46,548 bases of DNA from Chitinophagaceae bacterium (GTDB lineage: Bacteria; Bacteroidota; Bacteroidia; Chitinophagales; Chitinophagaceae), in assembly GCA_013696395.1 (NCBI GenBank), contig JACCYQ010000078.1, positions 1 to 46,548 on the forward strand. The letters are read 5' to 3'. Made by a program: the position numbers and the translations under genes. Below the pieces are notes generated by a model that was not told the origin of the DNA, did no database searches, and saw only the letters and a program-made list of their open reading frames with translations. How positions within the stretch are numbered: the stretch's first letter is position 1; each line of letters begins with the position of its first letter. This document shows positions 35,313 to 44,078 of this stretch, in pieces.

Positions 35313-36145
35313 ACCCAGTTCAATTTATTTTGCACAAGACTGTTTAACATTAATCCTATCTTCTTTCCATTATTAATTCTTACCCGCTCAGTTAATATTT
35401 TTTGGGCCGGTAATTTTTTAATTTTTTTGAACAGCGATTGATAATAAACATAGGCCAAATAAACGCCACCTTTGGAAGAAGGTGGAAGTTGTTTGATACC
35501 TGCCAGTGCTATTTTAAAATCATTTTCAATTTCAATTTCTATCTGCCTTTTGGCATCAGTATTAAATTCTGTCATATCAATGTGGGGGAAATAGGTTCTC
35601 CCCAGGATGTGATAATCATCTTTCAAATCTCTTAAAAAATTTACTTTTTGAAAAGCAGCACCCAGTTTCATTGCATATGGTTTTAATGCAGTAAACATTT
35701 TCAGGTCCCCTTCGGTAAATACATGCAGGCACATTAACCCCACTACTTCTGCAGAACCAAAAATATATTGCTGGTACGTGTCTTCTGTATAATTTATTTT
35801 TCCCAGGTCCATTTGCATACTGAGCAAAAAAGTTTCAATCAAATCATGATTTATTTTATGCTCGTGCACAGCATGTTGAAAAGAATTCAGGATGGGATTA
35901 ACGGATATCCGGTTTTCGATAGCATCATAAGTTTCCTCCTTGAATTTTTCCAAAAGGCGTTTTTTATTATAACCCTCAAAGCTGTCAACTATTTCATCGG
36001 CAACCCTTACAAAACCATAAATGCAATAAATTGCGTTGCGCAGGCGATTATTTAAGAAATAAATGCCGAGTGAAAAACTCGTACTGTATTTTCGGGTGGT
36101 CATCTTACTGACCTGCACCGATAAATCATCAAATAATACTTTCAT
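35309..36145 (-). CDS. crtB: Phytoene synthase
   Basis: Joins two geranylgeranyl diphosphates to phytoene. 278 residues of the squalene/phytoene synthase fold, with the first Asp-rich motif in VADEIVDSF and the second in NFLRDLKDDYHILGRTYFP, plus TFLLSMQMDLGKINY and YAMKLGAAFQKVNFLRD. It starts 17 bp inside crtI, so translation is coupled. A squalene synthase is the alternative within the family, but the crtI, crtZ and cyclase neighbours favour phytoene. Confidence 0.94.
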   Translation of the reverse strand: MKVLFDDLSVQVSKMTTRKYSTSFSLGIYFLNNRLRNAIYCIYGFVRVADEIVDSFEGYNKKRLLEKFKEETYDAIENRISVNPILNSFQHAVHEHKINHDLIETFLLSMQMDLGKINYTEDTYQQYIFGSAEVVGLMCLHVFTEGDLKMFTALKPYAMKLGAAFQKVNFLRDLKDDYHILGRTYFPHIDMTEFNTDAKRQIEIEIENDFKIALAGIKQLPPSSKGGVYLAYVYYQSLFKKIKKLPAQKILTERVRINNGKKIGLMLNSLVQNKLNWV

Positions 36146-37625
36146 GCAGTTCTTTTTTTAAAGATTTAAGTAACTGTTCGGCAGCTATCTTCCCGGAAAT
36201 GAGTGAGGGAGGTACTCCTGGTCCCGGAACTGTCAACTGACCGGCATAAAATAGGTTCCTGATTTTCTTATTACGGATTTTAGGTTTTAGGAGGGCTGTT
36301 TGCATTAATGTGTTTGCCAGGCCATATGCGTTCCCTTTGTATGAATGATAATCAGTAATGAAATTATTAACGGAATAGCTTTCTTTATATAAGATATGTT
36401 CAGTTATTACTTCATCAATATGCGTTTGCAGGCGATCTATCATAATATTAAAATATTTTTCCCGTAACGCTTCATTATCTTCCAGGCCCGCAGCTACCGG
36501 CATTAATAAAAATAAATTTTCGAAACCTTCAGGTGCTACACTATCATCTGATTGAGAAGGACAGCACACGTAAAACAACGGATTGGTGGGCCATCTAGGA
36601 TCCTTATAAATTTCTATAGAATGCTGGAACAGATCTTCTTCAAAAAACAGGGTATGGTGTTGTATTTTTTTAATTTTTTTGGAGAGACCAACAAAATAAA
36701 TAAGACATGATGGAGCAAACACTTTTTTATTCCAATAAACCTCTTTATAATTACGATTTTCAGCGGCCAATAAATTATTTTCTACATGATGGTAATCAGC
36801 TGCAGCTAATACAGCATCGCAATGAAACTCCTTACCATTAACAGTAACCCCATAAGCCAATTTATCTTTAACCAATATATTTTCAACAGGAGCATCAAAA
36901 TAAAAGCTAGTGCCATTTGCCTCAGCTACCTGCATAATTGATTCAACTACCTTCCCGAAACCACCTTTCGGATACCAGGTACCTAATTTCAACCCTGCAT
37001 AATTCATTAAGCTGTATAGAGCCGGGGTATCCTGGGGCATTGCGCCGAGGAACAATACGGGAAATTCCATCAGGGCAATTAATTTGGGATGAGTAAAATA
37101 TTTTCGCACATGCTTGCTGAATGATGAAAAAACCTGCAAACGAATGGCACCTTTGATTAAAGAAGTATCGGCAAACTCAGTCAAAGAAATGCCGGGCATA
37201 TAAACCAGGTTTTCCATACCCGTTTCATATTTATACTGCGCCTCCTGCATAAATTTTTGAAGCTTCAGTGCACTGCCTTGTTCAATGGATTCAAACAGAT
37301 CGCAAAGCTTTGAAAAATTTTCAGGAATGCTTAAAATTTGCTGATTGGCAAATACCACTTCAAATGATGGATCCAATAATTTTAAATCGTAGAAATCTCT
37401 GACAGTATATCCAAAATCTTTAAAGAATCGTTCAAATACATCAGGCATCCAATACCAGCTCGGTCCCATATCAAATACAAATCCGTTATTGGTCTTTAAT
37501 TGTCTTGCCCTGCCTCCCGGAACACTGTTTTTTTCAAATAGATGCACATCATGCCCGGCTGCAGACAAATATGCAGCTGCGCTCAACCCTGCAAATCCGG
37601 AACCTATGACGACAATCTTAGACAT
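36129..37625 (-). CDS. crtI: Phytoene desaturase (CrtI type)
   Basis: An FAD-dependent enzyme that desaturates phytoene to lycopene. 498 residues. The dinucleotide-binding motif VIGSGFAGLSAAAYLSAAGH (4-23) is followed by FEKNSVPGGRARQL and FDMGPSWYWMPDVFERFF. The C-terminal CrtI signature is FYAGQLTVPGPGVPPSLISG. It is the first structural gene after the MerR regulator (24-bp gap) and overlaps crtB. The number of double bonds introduced cannot be read from sequence. Confidence 0.95.
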   Translation of the reverse strand: MSKIVVIGSGFAGLSAAAYLSAAGHDVHLFEKNSVPGGRARQLKTNNGFVFDMGPSWYWMPDVFERFFKDFGYTVRDFYDLKLLDPSFEVVFANQQILSIPENFSKLCDLFESIEQGSALKLQKFMQEAQYKYETGMENLVYMPGISLTEFADTSLIKGAIRLQVFSSFSKHVRKYFTHPKLIALMEFPVLFLGAMPQDTPALYSLMNYAGLKLGTWYPKGGFGKVVESIMQVAEANGTSFYFDAPVENILVKDKLAYGVTVNGKEFHCDAVLAAADYHHVENNLLAAENRNYKEVYWNKKVFAPSCLIYFVGLSKKIKKIQHHTLFFEEDLFQHSIEIYKDPRWPTNPLFYVCCPSQSDDSVAPEGFENLFLLMPVAAGLEDNEALREKYFNIMIDRLQTHIDEVITEHILYKESYSVNNFITDYHSYKGNAYGLANTLMQTALLKPKIRNKKIRNLFYAGQLTVPGPGVPPSLISGKIAAEQLLKSLKKELHESII

Positions 37626-37649
37626 GATTCTGTTTAATTTTTACTGTAT

Positions 37650-38543
37650 TTATTTAAACAATACAGGTAGCAATTCCCGTTCCAGTTCATCCACTGTTTG
37701 TAACCAGTGGATTCTACCTGTTTTAAGCTGGCCTATTAATTTTTGACTGCCCACTAGATAAATTCGATTTTTCGGTGCAATAGTGTTTATTGTATCCAGG
37801 TAATTCTGGCTTTTTTTAGGTAAATTGTGCCGCACAAAAAAAAGTAACAGGCTATCGGGTTTGGTATCTTTAATTGTATCTGAAAGTGTATCCAGCGGTA
37901 CATTGCCTCCCAGGTAAATTGATTTTCTACCGGAGTGTCGAATGAGATAATGAGCAAATAACAAACCGATTTCATGAAACTCATTCTCTGGTAAAAAAAG
38001 CAACCATGTTTCTGACGAAGAAAGAGGAGGCGGTAGAGAATCGACCGCAATAAATAATTTTTGTTTAATGATATTGCTGATAAAATGCTCCTGGGCCGGT
38101 GGAAGGGAATCCTCTGCCCACATCAACCCAATTCTTAATAAAAGGGGGTATAACAATTTTATATATGCATTTTTGAAACCATAACGAATTATGCAATGTG
38201 AAAAAATTTTTTCAAAATGCTGTTCATCATAATGAACACCTGCTACTATCAGCTGGGTGATAAAAAAATCTGCCGGATCATCAATAGACATATTTTCACG
38301 CATGTCCTCCAGTAAACCGAATAATTTTTTATCAGGCATGGCGCACAATTCCGATATTTTATAATCAGACTCCATAAGGCTCACTATATTCAACAGGCGG
38401 CGTAATTGGGTATTATCATAATACCTTGTATTCCCTTCTGACCGCTGAGGGGTGAGAGCATTATATCGCTGCTCCCAAATCCGGATGGTATGCGGTTTAA
38501 TACCTGAAAATTGGGCCAGTTGGGAAATTGAAAAACTATTCAA
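37650..38543 (-). CDS. MerR-family regulator with cobalamin-binding domain (CarH/LitR type)
   Basis: A predicted B12-dependent light-sensing repressor. 297 residues: N-terminal MerR winged-helix (FSISQLAQFSGIKPHTIRIWEQRYN, 4-28; GNTRYYDNTQLRRL) and a C-terminal B12 domain. The CarH four-helix-cap residues are present at exact spacing (Trp142, Glu152, His153) as well as the lower axial ligand His190 in EFHEIG. The first Asp of DxHxxG is Glu, and the later GG motif is VGS, so adenosylcobalamin binding should be tested. TTG is the likely start. It heads the carotenoid-photolyase operon, fitting CarH action: repress in the dark, release in light. Confidence 0.9.
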   Translation of the reverse strand: MNSFSISQLAQFSGIKPHTIRIWEQRYNALTPQRSEGNTRYYDNTQLRRLLNIVSLMESDYKISELCAMPDKKLFGLLEDMRENMSIDDPADFFITQLIVAGVHYDEQHFEKIFSHCIIRYGFKNAYIKLLYPLLLRIGLMWAEDSLPPAQEHFISNIIKQKLFIAVDSLPPPLSSSETWLLFLPENEFHEIGLLFAHYLIRHSGRKSIYLGGNVPLDTLSDTIKDTKPDSLLLFFVRHNLPKKSQNYLDTINTIAPKNRIYLVGSQKLIGQLKTGRIHWLQTVDELERELLPVLFK

Positions 38544-38551
38544 TATTGTTT

Positions 38552-38579
38552 ATATTTAAGCAAATATATTTAAACAAAT
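38552..38579 (-). promoter_or_regulatory. Tandem 14-bp repeat overlapping the promoter of the MerR-carotenoid operon
   Basis: Two adjacent copies, ATATTTAAGCAAAT (38552-38565) and ATATTTAAACAAAT (38566-38579), differ at one base. The minus-strand -7 box TATATTTG (38568-38561) lies across their junction, 17 bp before the TTG start. A related TTGTTTAAATA occurs at the merR-crtI junction (37651-37661). This is the best candidate operator for the CarH-like regulator. Confidence 0.55.
38561..38568 (-). promoter_or_regulatory. -7 element of the light-regulated carotenoid operon
   Basis: Minus-strand TATATTTG matches TAnnTTTG and predicts a start about 10 bases before the TTG initiation codon. The -33 TTTG is missing at the usual spacing; CAAA (minus TTTG) occurs only 6 bases upstream, inside the tandem repeat. 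Confidence 0.5.
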
Positions 38580-38630
38580 TGAAAAAGTAATTTAAAGTTT
38601 AAAAATGAAACGGAGGATTATTGTGCAATT

Positions 38631-40097
38631 TCAAAACCTGGACATAAAAGTTTCAATTTCCCATTCCTTTTTTGTTTCACTCAATGTGGCACATAGAATT
38701 TTTTCTCCATCAGTCCTTATATTTACGAGCCCATAAACTATACCACTCACAAACATGCTTTTCCAAAGATCTCTTTTTCTAACCTGTCCGCTGGATGTAA
38801 ATTGAATCTGTGCTTGTTTATTTCCTGCATGAAATGTTCCTTCTGCGCCCGCTTTTCCCAAAATTAATTTTGCCGGTTCGGTGATCTTGTAACTGCGTGC
38901 AACTTCAGTAGAATAAATTAATGGTGTAACTACGCGATCATCCCTGATCAATTGGTGACCCGTTAGTGCACTGGCAGCTACAATCCTGGGGCGTGGATGA
39001 TTATGGCCTTCATTATCACCCGATGAAATAATAGTTGCAGAAGCAGAAAGCGCAGATAAAAATTCAAAAGAACAATCATCGCTACCGTGATGGCACGCTT
39101 TGGCAACATCACAGGAAAGCTCACCTAAATTATCCTTATAGAAATTAAGGATATGCTTTTGACTTTGGGCATTCAGATCGCCGGTAAGCAACACTTTTGT
39201 TTTGCCATAATCAACTCTCAGCAATAAACTATGTCCATTGGTATTTTGAGAATCACCACTTCCAAATTTTTTTAATGCAGGCTTTCCATCTACTTTTTCT
39301 TCAATGGGTGCCAACACTTTTATAGATGGATAATTGGGTTTTGGTTCAAACCCCGGAACATATCCTTTACTATTTTTTTTATTACTTAAACGGGTACAGC
39401 TACTTGCGGATTTCACAACTTGAGATATAAAATCTTTCCATTGTCCCTGCAGGCTGTAACCACTGCTGGCAGCCCCGCTGCCACCCGGTAAATGATTTTT
39501 AAGGGCTGTTTTACTACTTAATAATGGTATCCAGTAACCATCTTTATGCGGACCTAAATTTCTTTTCCCATCTTTTTCATACCAATTGATACCGGCATAA
39601 TAATACTTGCTGATTTCAACTATTCTTAAATTGAGTTCATGCACTTCGTTTGGATTAATGATGTCCCATAAACCTCCATAATGATCTTCATCATTGTGCG
39701 AACTTATTATTGCATCCAGCCTTATTCTTGACTGACCGTAATCCCGGTCAAATTTCCAGTCCACAAAATCTGCCGCATTCCGTTTCGTAATTTGTTTTCT
39801 GCGGATATAACCGCCATCTATCAGAATATGTTTACGGTCAGGAGTTACCACTAAAACACCATCTCCCTGGCCTACATCTATAAAATAAAATTCAAGAAGG
39901 GCATTGTTATTAAGATGACCCACATTCACATATCCGGTATTGCCACGTGCCTTAACCTTCACTCTTCCTGCAGCAGGCAAAGCTTCCTGCAACCTGACCG
40001 AATCGCCCCATAACAGATGCATTCTTTTAGTGTTTGTAGTTTTTGTAGAAAACAATGGAATAGTATCCTCTGACACATACATGATGATTTCAGCCAT
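38631..40097 (-). CDS. ComEC-type metallo-beta-lactamase-fold hydrolase with SH3-like domain
   Basis: 488 residues. An SH3-like beta domain (about 1-65) precedes a metallo-beta-lactamase fold: FYFIDVGQGDGVLVV (70-84), ILIDGG (91-96), the metal motif SHNDEDHYGG (133-142), TKVLLTGDLN and ACHHGSDDCSFEFL. These are the hallmarks of the ComEC/Rec2 hydrolase branch, here without any membrane domain or signal peptide. A long loop (about 150-240) rich in Lys, Gly and Ser separates the motifs. A C-terminal domain of about 100 residues is not recognisable. The activity is likely phosphodiesterase or nuclease, but the target is unknown. No obvious partner genes adjoin it. Confidence 0.75.
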   Translation of the reverse strand: MAEIIMYVSEDTIPLFSTKTTNTKRMHLLWGDSVRLQEALPAAGRVKVKARGNTGYVNVGHLNNNALLEFYFIDVGQGDGVLVVTPDRKHILIDGGYIRRKQITKRNAADFVDWKFDRDYGQSRIRLDAIISSHNDEDHYGGLWDIINPNEVHELNLRIVEISKYYYAGINWYEKDGKRNLGPHKDGYWIPLLSSKTALKNHLPGGSGAASSGYSLQGQWKDFISQVVKSASSCTRLSNKKNSKGYVPGFEPKPNYPSIKVLAPIEEKVDGKPALKKFGSGDSQNTNGHSLLLRVDYGKTKVLLTGDLNAQSQKHILNFYKDNLGELSCDVAKACHHGSDDCSFEFLSALSASATIISSGDNEGHNHPRPRIVAASALTGHQLIRDDRVVTPLIYSTEVARSYKITEPAKLILGKAGAEGTFHAGNKQAQIQFTSSGQVRKRDLWKSMFVSGIVYGLVNIRTDGEKILCATLSETKKEWEIETFMSRF

Positions 40098-40274
40098 GGG
40101 GAAGCGCTTTTTTTGAATTAATTAAGATCGGTAAATTTTAATCAACTAAAAAAGAAAATGGTCCATAGCACTAACTCATCTACAAAACATCATTAATAGA
40201 ACTGGATATCCAAACTTTTCAATGAAGCACAATAGGAAGAATTAATGAATTAAATTTCGGGTAAATTAATTTGT

Positions 40275-41594
40275 ATGATAGAACATTCCAATAGATGTAA
40301 CATAAAAATTTTGACGCTGTATATCATATTCTTTATTTCCATACGCATGCAGGCACAACCTCCCAACATCATTTACATAATGACTGATGATATGGGATAT
40401 GCTGACCTGGGATGTTTCGGTGGCAAAAAAATATCCACACCTGCTTTAGATAAACTGGCTGCTCAAGGAATTAAATTTATGCACTCGTATTCTGCTGCTC
40501 CTGTATGTACGCCTACCCGAGTGGCATTTATGACGGGGCGTTACCCCGCACGTACACCTGTTGGTTTAATGGAACCATTAACGCCTAATAAAAAAGACAG
40601 TACTATAGGATTAACCAAAGATTATCCTTCTATTGCCACATTATTAAAAGATGCTGGATATTCCACTGCATTAATCGGTAAATGGCATCTCGGATTTTTG
40701 GCTGAAAACAAGCCCTATCGAAATGGTATTGAATATTTTTTTGGATTCATCAGCGGCGCAGCTGATTATATCTCTCATAAAGGAGACGGAAGAAAACATG
40801 ATCTCTATGAAAATGACAAATTGGTATATCCCGCCGGATATATAACGGACTTGTTTACCCTAAAATCCATTGAATATATTAAAAGTCCCCATAAAAAACC
40901 TTTCTTTCTATCTTTAAATTATACTGCTCCGCACTGGCCATGGCAGGGACCGGGAGATTTAGCTTATGAAGATTCTGTGAATTTCAGACATGGTGGTTCA
41001 CCTGAAATTTATACAGCTATGATGAAAAGCCTGGATGATGGTATTGGGCAAATTATGCAGGTTTTGGAAGATGAAAAATTATCAGAAAATACCATTGTCA
41101 TTTTTACAAATGATAACGGTGGTGAAAGTTATTCGGATAACGGTCCGTTTGCAAAGGGCAAAATGACTTTATGGGAAGGCGGTATAAGAGTACCAGCAAT
41201 AGTCCGTTGGCCAGGCAAAATACAAGCAGGCATTGCCACACAGCAAAATGTTATTACAATGGATTGGACAGCAACTATACTGGCAGTTGCCTCAGCTAAA
41301 CCAAATCCTGAATTTGCTTTGGATGGAATTGACCTGATGCCAGTGTGTACCGGCAACCAAAAAGAAACGGAACGAACATTTTATTGGCGCACTTTTCAGC
41401 GGGCCAAACAAAAAGCTTTACGGCAGGGAAACTGGAAGTATCTCCAGGTTGAAAATGAAGAATATCTTTTTGATTTAATGGCTGATCCAGGGGAGAAAAA
41501 CAATTTGAAAGAATTACATTCAGAAATTTTTAATCGCCTTAAAAATGAATTCTCGAAGTGGGAGCAAACAGTGCTTCAACCCATTCCTTTATAA
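40275..41594 (+). CDS. Sulfatase (type I, formylglycine-dependent)
   Basis: 439 residues with an N-terminal hydrophobic segment (about 10-24) ending in QAQ, so exported. PPNIIYIMTDDMGYADLGCFG (29-49) supplies the metal-binding Asp pair, and CTPTR (78-82) is the Cys-type modification motif, with Cys78 to be turned into formylglycine. GKWHLGF supplies the conserved Lys and His, and IFTNDNGGESYSDNGPFAKGK and AIVRWPGKI follow. It hydrolyses sulfate esters, probably on polysaccharides. No glycan-utilisation genes are adjacent, and the maturase gene is not in the window. Confidence 0.93.
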   Translation: MIEHSNRCNIKILTLYIIFFISIRMQAQPPNIIYIMTDDMGYADLGCFGGKKISTPALDKLAAQGIKFMHSYSAAPVCTPTRVAFMTGRYPARTPVGLMEPLTPNKKDSTIGLTKDYPSIATLLKDAGYSTALIGKWHLGFLAENKPYRNGIEYFFGFISGAADYISHKGDGRKHDLYENDKLVYPAGYITDLFTLKSIEYIKSPHKKPFFLSLNYTAPHWPWQGPGDLAYEDSVNFRHGGSPEIYTAMMKSLDDGIGQIMQVLEDEKLSENTIVIFTNDNGGESYSDNGPFAKGKMTLWEGGIRVPAIVRWPGKIQAGIATQQNVITMDWTATILAVASAKPNPEFALDGIDLMPVCTGNQKETERTFYWRTFQRAKQKALRQGNWKYLQVENEEYLFDLMADPGEKNNLKELHSEIFNRLKNEFSKWEQTVLQPIPL

Positions 41595-41733
41595 TTTGTT
41601 CTGTAATTTTTTGATATATACATCAGGACCTTTTGTTTGCATGTTAGATAATGACCGTTAGAATCTGTGTTCCCAATACCATGAACCCCTGTCATTAAGT
41701 AAAATGGAAAATAGTAGGTTGGGAAGATAACTC

Positions 41734-41783
41734 CACAGAAATGATGCAGCCTTGCATCAATTATAATTCTTATTAGTTCTGTG
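41734..41783. other. Nested inverted repeats upstream of the PNPOx-like gene
   Basis: TGATGCA/TGCATCA (41742-41748 and 41753-41759, four-base loop) sits inside a longer pair CACAGAA/TTCTGTG (41734-41740 and 41777-41783). It could be a structured leader or operator for the gene starting at 41864, or an end-of-transcript hairpin of the sulfatase gene. No T run follows, so a terminator is not favoured. Confidence 0.3.
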
Positions 41784-41863
41784 AATCAACAGGGAGGCTC
41801 GTATATTTATTGCATTGTGATGAGTAAGACAATTTTTCAATTAATGTAAAAATCATTGATCCA

Positions 41864-42370
41864 ATGGGAAAATTAGAAAACTTAAATCACGAGGAAGCTT
41901 TAAAAAAATTAAAAGAGCTTGCAGAAAGCACGAGATTCTGTATGTTCTGCACAGAACTGGGAATGGCACCTATGAGCACCCGCCCTATGAGTCTGCAGGA
42001 GGTGGATGAAGATGGTAATCTTTGGTTTATCAGTTCTGCTGAAAGCAATAAAAATTTTGAATTATCAGAAGATAACCGCACACAGTTAATATTCTCTAAT
42101 CCTGGTGATATGGAATTTTTATCTGTATATGGGAACGCCCATATTTATAAGGATCGCAAAACGATCGAAGATAAATGGTCATCACTGGCTAATGCATGGT
42201 TCGATGGAAAAGATGATCCTGCGGTTACCATTATTCGTGTGGCTCCATTAGAAGGATACTACTGGGATTCAACTGGAGGGAAGATGATCAACTTTTTAAA
42301 ATATGCTGCCGCCGCGGTGACTGGAAAAAAGCACGCTGATGGCAGTGTGGAAGGCAGCCTGAAGGTTTAA
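41864..42370 (+). CDS. Pyridoxamine 5'-phosphate oxidase-fold protein (general stress protein 26 type)
   Basis: 168 residues with the split-barrel flavin-binding fold: FCMFCTELGMAPMSTRPM (about 23-40), GNLWFISSAESNKNFELSED (about 50-69), FLSVYGNAHIYKD and a C-terminal YYWDSTGGKMINFLKYAAAAVTGKK. This is the general stress protein 26 branch, not a vitamin B6 enzyme. Such proteins bind FMN or FAD and are linked to stress resistance. It lies 270 bp after the sulfatase gene, so it is probably transcribed separately. Confidence 0.88.
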   Translation: MGKLENLNHEEALKKLKELAESTRFCMFCTELGMAPMSTRPMSLQEVDEDGNLWFISSAESNKNFELSEDNRTQLIFSNPGDMEFLSVYGNAHIYKDRKTIEDKWSSLANAWFDGKDDPAVTIIRVAPLEGYYWDSTGGKMINFLKYAAAAVTGKKHADGSVEGSLKV

Positions 42371-42473
42371 TTAATTTTATTCTGAGCAATTTCCGGTTTC
42401 AGAGAAACGCTCCTTTAAACTGGTACTTTCAGGATTGAGTTTAAGTTTAGTAATTCTTACTACCTGCAAACTT

Positions 42474-43895
42474 TCATTTATTTGTGGTTTTATCATTTTT
42501 TCTGAAATAGAAATAAAATGGAATACCAATCAATATTAATCCCAGGCCAATTAATGACTGGCCGGGCTGGGCAACCACCGTTGCGTAAATCAGGGCAATA
42601 GAAAAAACAATGATGATCAGGGGTGCCCAGGGATAACCTATAACTTTAGATTTTATGGACCCTGATCTCTTCATTTTTATCAGCGCAATGGCTATGAATC
42701 CATAAAATAAAAAACCTGCAAAGATCACCATATCGGTCAGCATATCGAAAGTGCCTGATACAATCAACACACAACTCCAGATCATGGTATACAAGAGGGA
42801 TATATATGGCGTTCTATAACGTGGATGTACATTCGCAGCTTTCTTAAAAAAGAAATTCTCCTGTGCCATTCGGTAATAAATGCGGGAATGCGCCAGGATA
42901 ATTCCATTGAGCGCACCAAATACGCTGATCATGATCAGGGCTGTAATCAATGTTTGACCGAGAGAACCGATCATTGTTTCAGCCACCACTACCGCGCCTA
43001 TCTGGTTCTGCTCAACAACTCTTAACTGTTGCAGCGATAAAACATGCATGTAAGCATAATTTATTAATACATATAAAGTCATTGCAATGGTAACGCCGGC
43101 AATAATGGCGATGGGCAAATTCCTTTTGGGATTTTTTATTTCCCCCGTAATAAAAGAGGCGCTGGACCAACCGTCATAAGCCCAGAAAGCACTAAGCATG
43201 GCTGCAAATAAAGCCGTGAAAAATGCGCCAGTGCCAAATTCAATGGTTTCAGCAGTCGCTACAGGTTCAGGTGCTACTTCGGGTGAAGTGTAAAGCAACC
43301 CTAATACAATGATCATTAAAATTCCAATGATCTTGGCTGCAGTAATTACATTGTTCATGTACCCGCCTTTTTTTACACCCCGGTAATTTATCCAGGTCAG
43401 TAAAACCACTGAAGCGATGGCAATAATCTTTACACCAGAATCTGCAAAAGGGAAAATGATACTGCCTATAGAAATATCTGCAAGTGAGGCAAATGGTGAA
43501 GGAAGTGGAATAAAAACATTGACAGTCTGTGCAAAAATAAATCCCAATGCTGCAATGGAGGCAGATCCTATAATGGTAAAATCTGTCCATCCAAATAGAA
43601 AGGAAAAGAAATTACCAAAGGCCAGCCTGAGATACTCATAGACCCCACCCGATTCCTCGGTGAGGGTTGCCAGGCCTGATATGGTAAATGCACCAAACAT
43701 GGTAATGATGCCGGCAATGACCCAGGCACCCAGGATCCATGTTTCAGTAAGTCCTGATTGCGCCATCGGGATGATCTTCTTAAAAACACCAGAACCGATC
43801 ATCATTCCAGCCACAAGCAGAATAGCCGTAGGAACACCTAATACACGCAGAAGAGGAATGGACTTTTCGGGGTTCCTTTGATTGGTTGATTCCAT
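42474..43895 (-). CDS. Amino acid permease, APC superfamily
   Basis: 473 residues with about twelve membrane segments. The first helix has the APC substrate-binding break in AILLVAGMMIGSGVFK (18-33), and helix 6 has LFAAMLSAFWAYDGWSSASFITGEIKNPKRNLP, the signature of the L-type amino acid transporter/APA branch. It would import or exchange amino acids; the substrate is not readable. It stands alone on its strand, diverging from the ArsR gene with a 183-bp gap and converging on the PNPOx-like gene. Confidence 0.92.
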   Translation of the reverse strand: MESTNQRNPEKSIPLLRVLGVPTAILLVAGMMIGSGVFKKIIPMAQSGLTETWILGAWVIAGIITMFGAFTISGLATLTEESGGVYEYLRLAFGNFFSFLFGWTDFTIIGSASIAALGFIFAQTVNVFIPLPSPFASLADISIGSIIFPFADSGVKIIAIASVVLLTWINYRGVKKGGYMNNVITAAKIIGILMIIVLGLLYTSPEVAPEPVATAETIEFGTGAFFTALFAAMLSAFWAYDGWSSASFITGEIKNPKRNLPIAIIAGVTIAMTLYVLINYAYMHVLSLQQLRVVEQNQIGAVVVAETMIGSLGQTLITALIMISVFGALNGIILAHSRIYYRMAQENFFFKKAANVHPRYRTPYISLLYTMIWSCVLIVSGTFDMLTDMVIFAGFLFYGFIAIALIKMKRSGSIKSKVIGYPWAPLIIIVFSIALIYATVVAQPGQSLIGLGLILIGIPFYFYFRKNDKTTNK

Positions 43896-44036
43896 AAAAT
43901 TAAAAGTAATATAATCTTTGTTGATGAGGTAAGAATAAAATCTATATCCTCATGTTAATGATGATGATACTGTTCCGGTTAAGTTGGATTATGTGTCAGG
44001 TTCTTTTTGATAAGAAGAAAAATATTTTTCCGTAAC

Positions 44037-44073
44037 CAAATGGTTTCCTTTATATTTGTAATCAAATGGTTTC
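44037..44073 (+). promoter_or_regulatory. Direct repeat around the arsR-type promoter (candidate operator)
   Basis: CAAATGGTTTC occurs at 44037-44047 and again at 44063-44073, 26 bp apart. A TATATTTG -7 box (44051-44058) lies between them. The second copy covers the predicted transcript start. The first copy forms a partial dyad (AACC-AAAT-GGTT). Such a layout suits autoregulation by the ArsR-like protein encoded directly downstream. Confidence 0.5.
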
Positions 44074-44078
44074 AGAAT

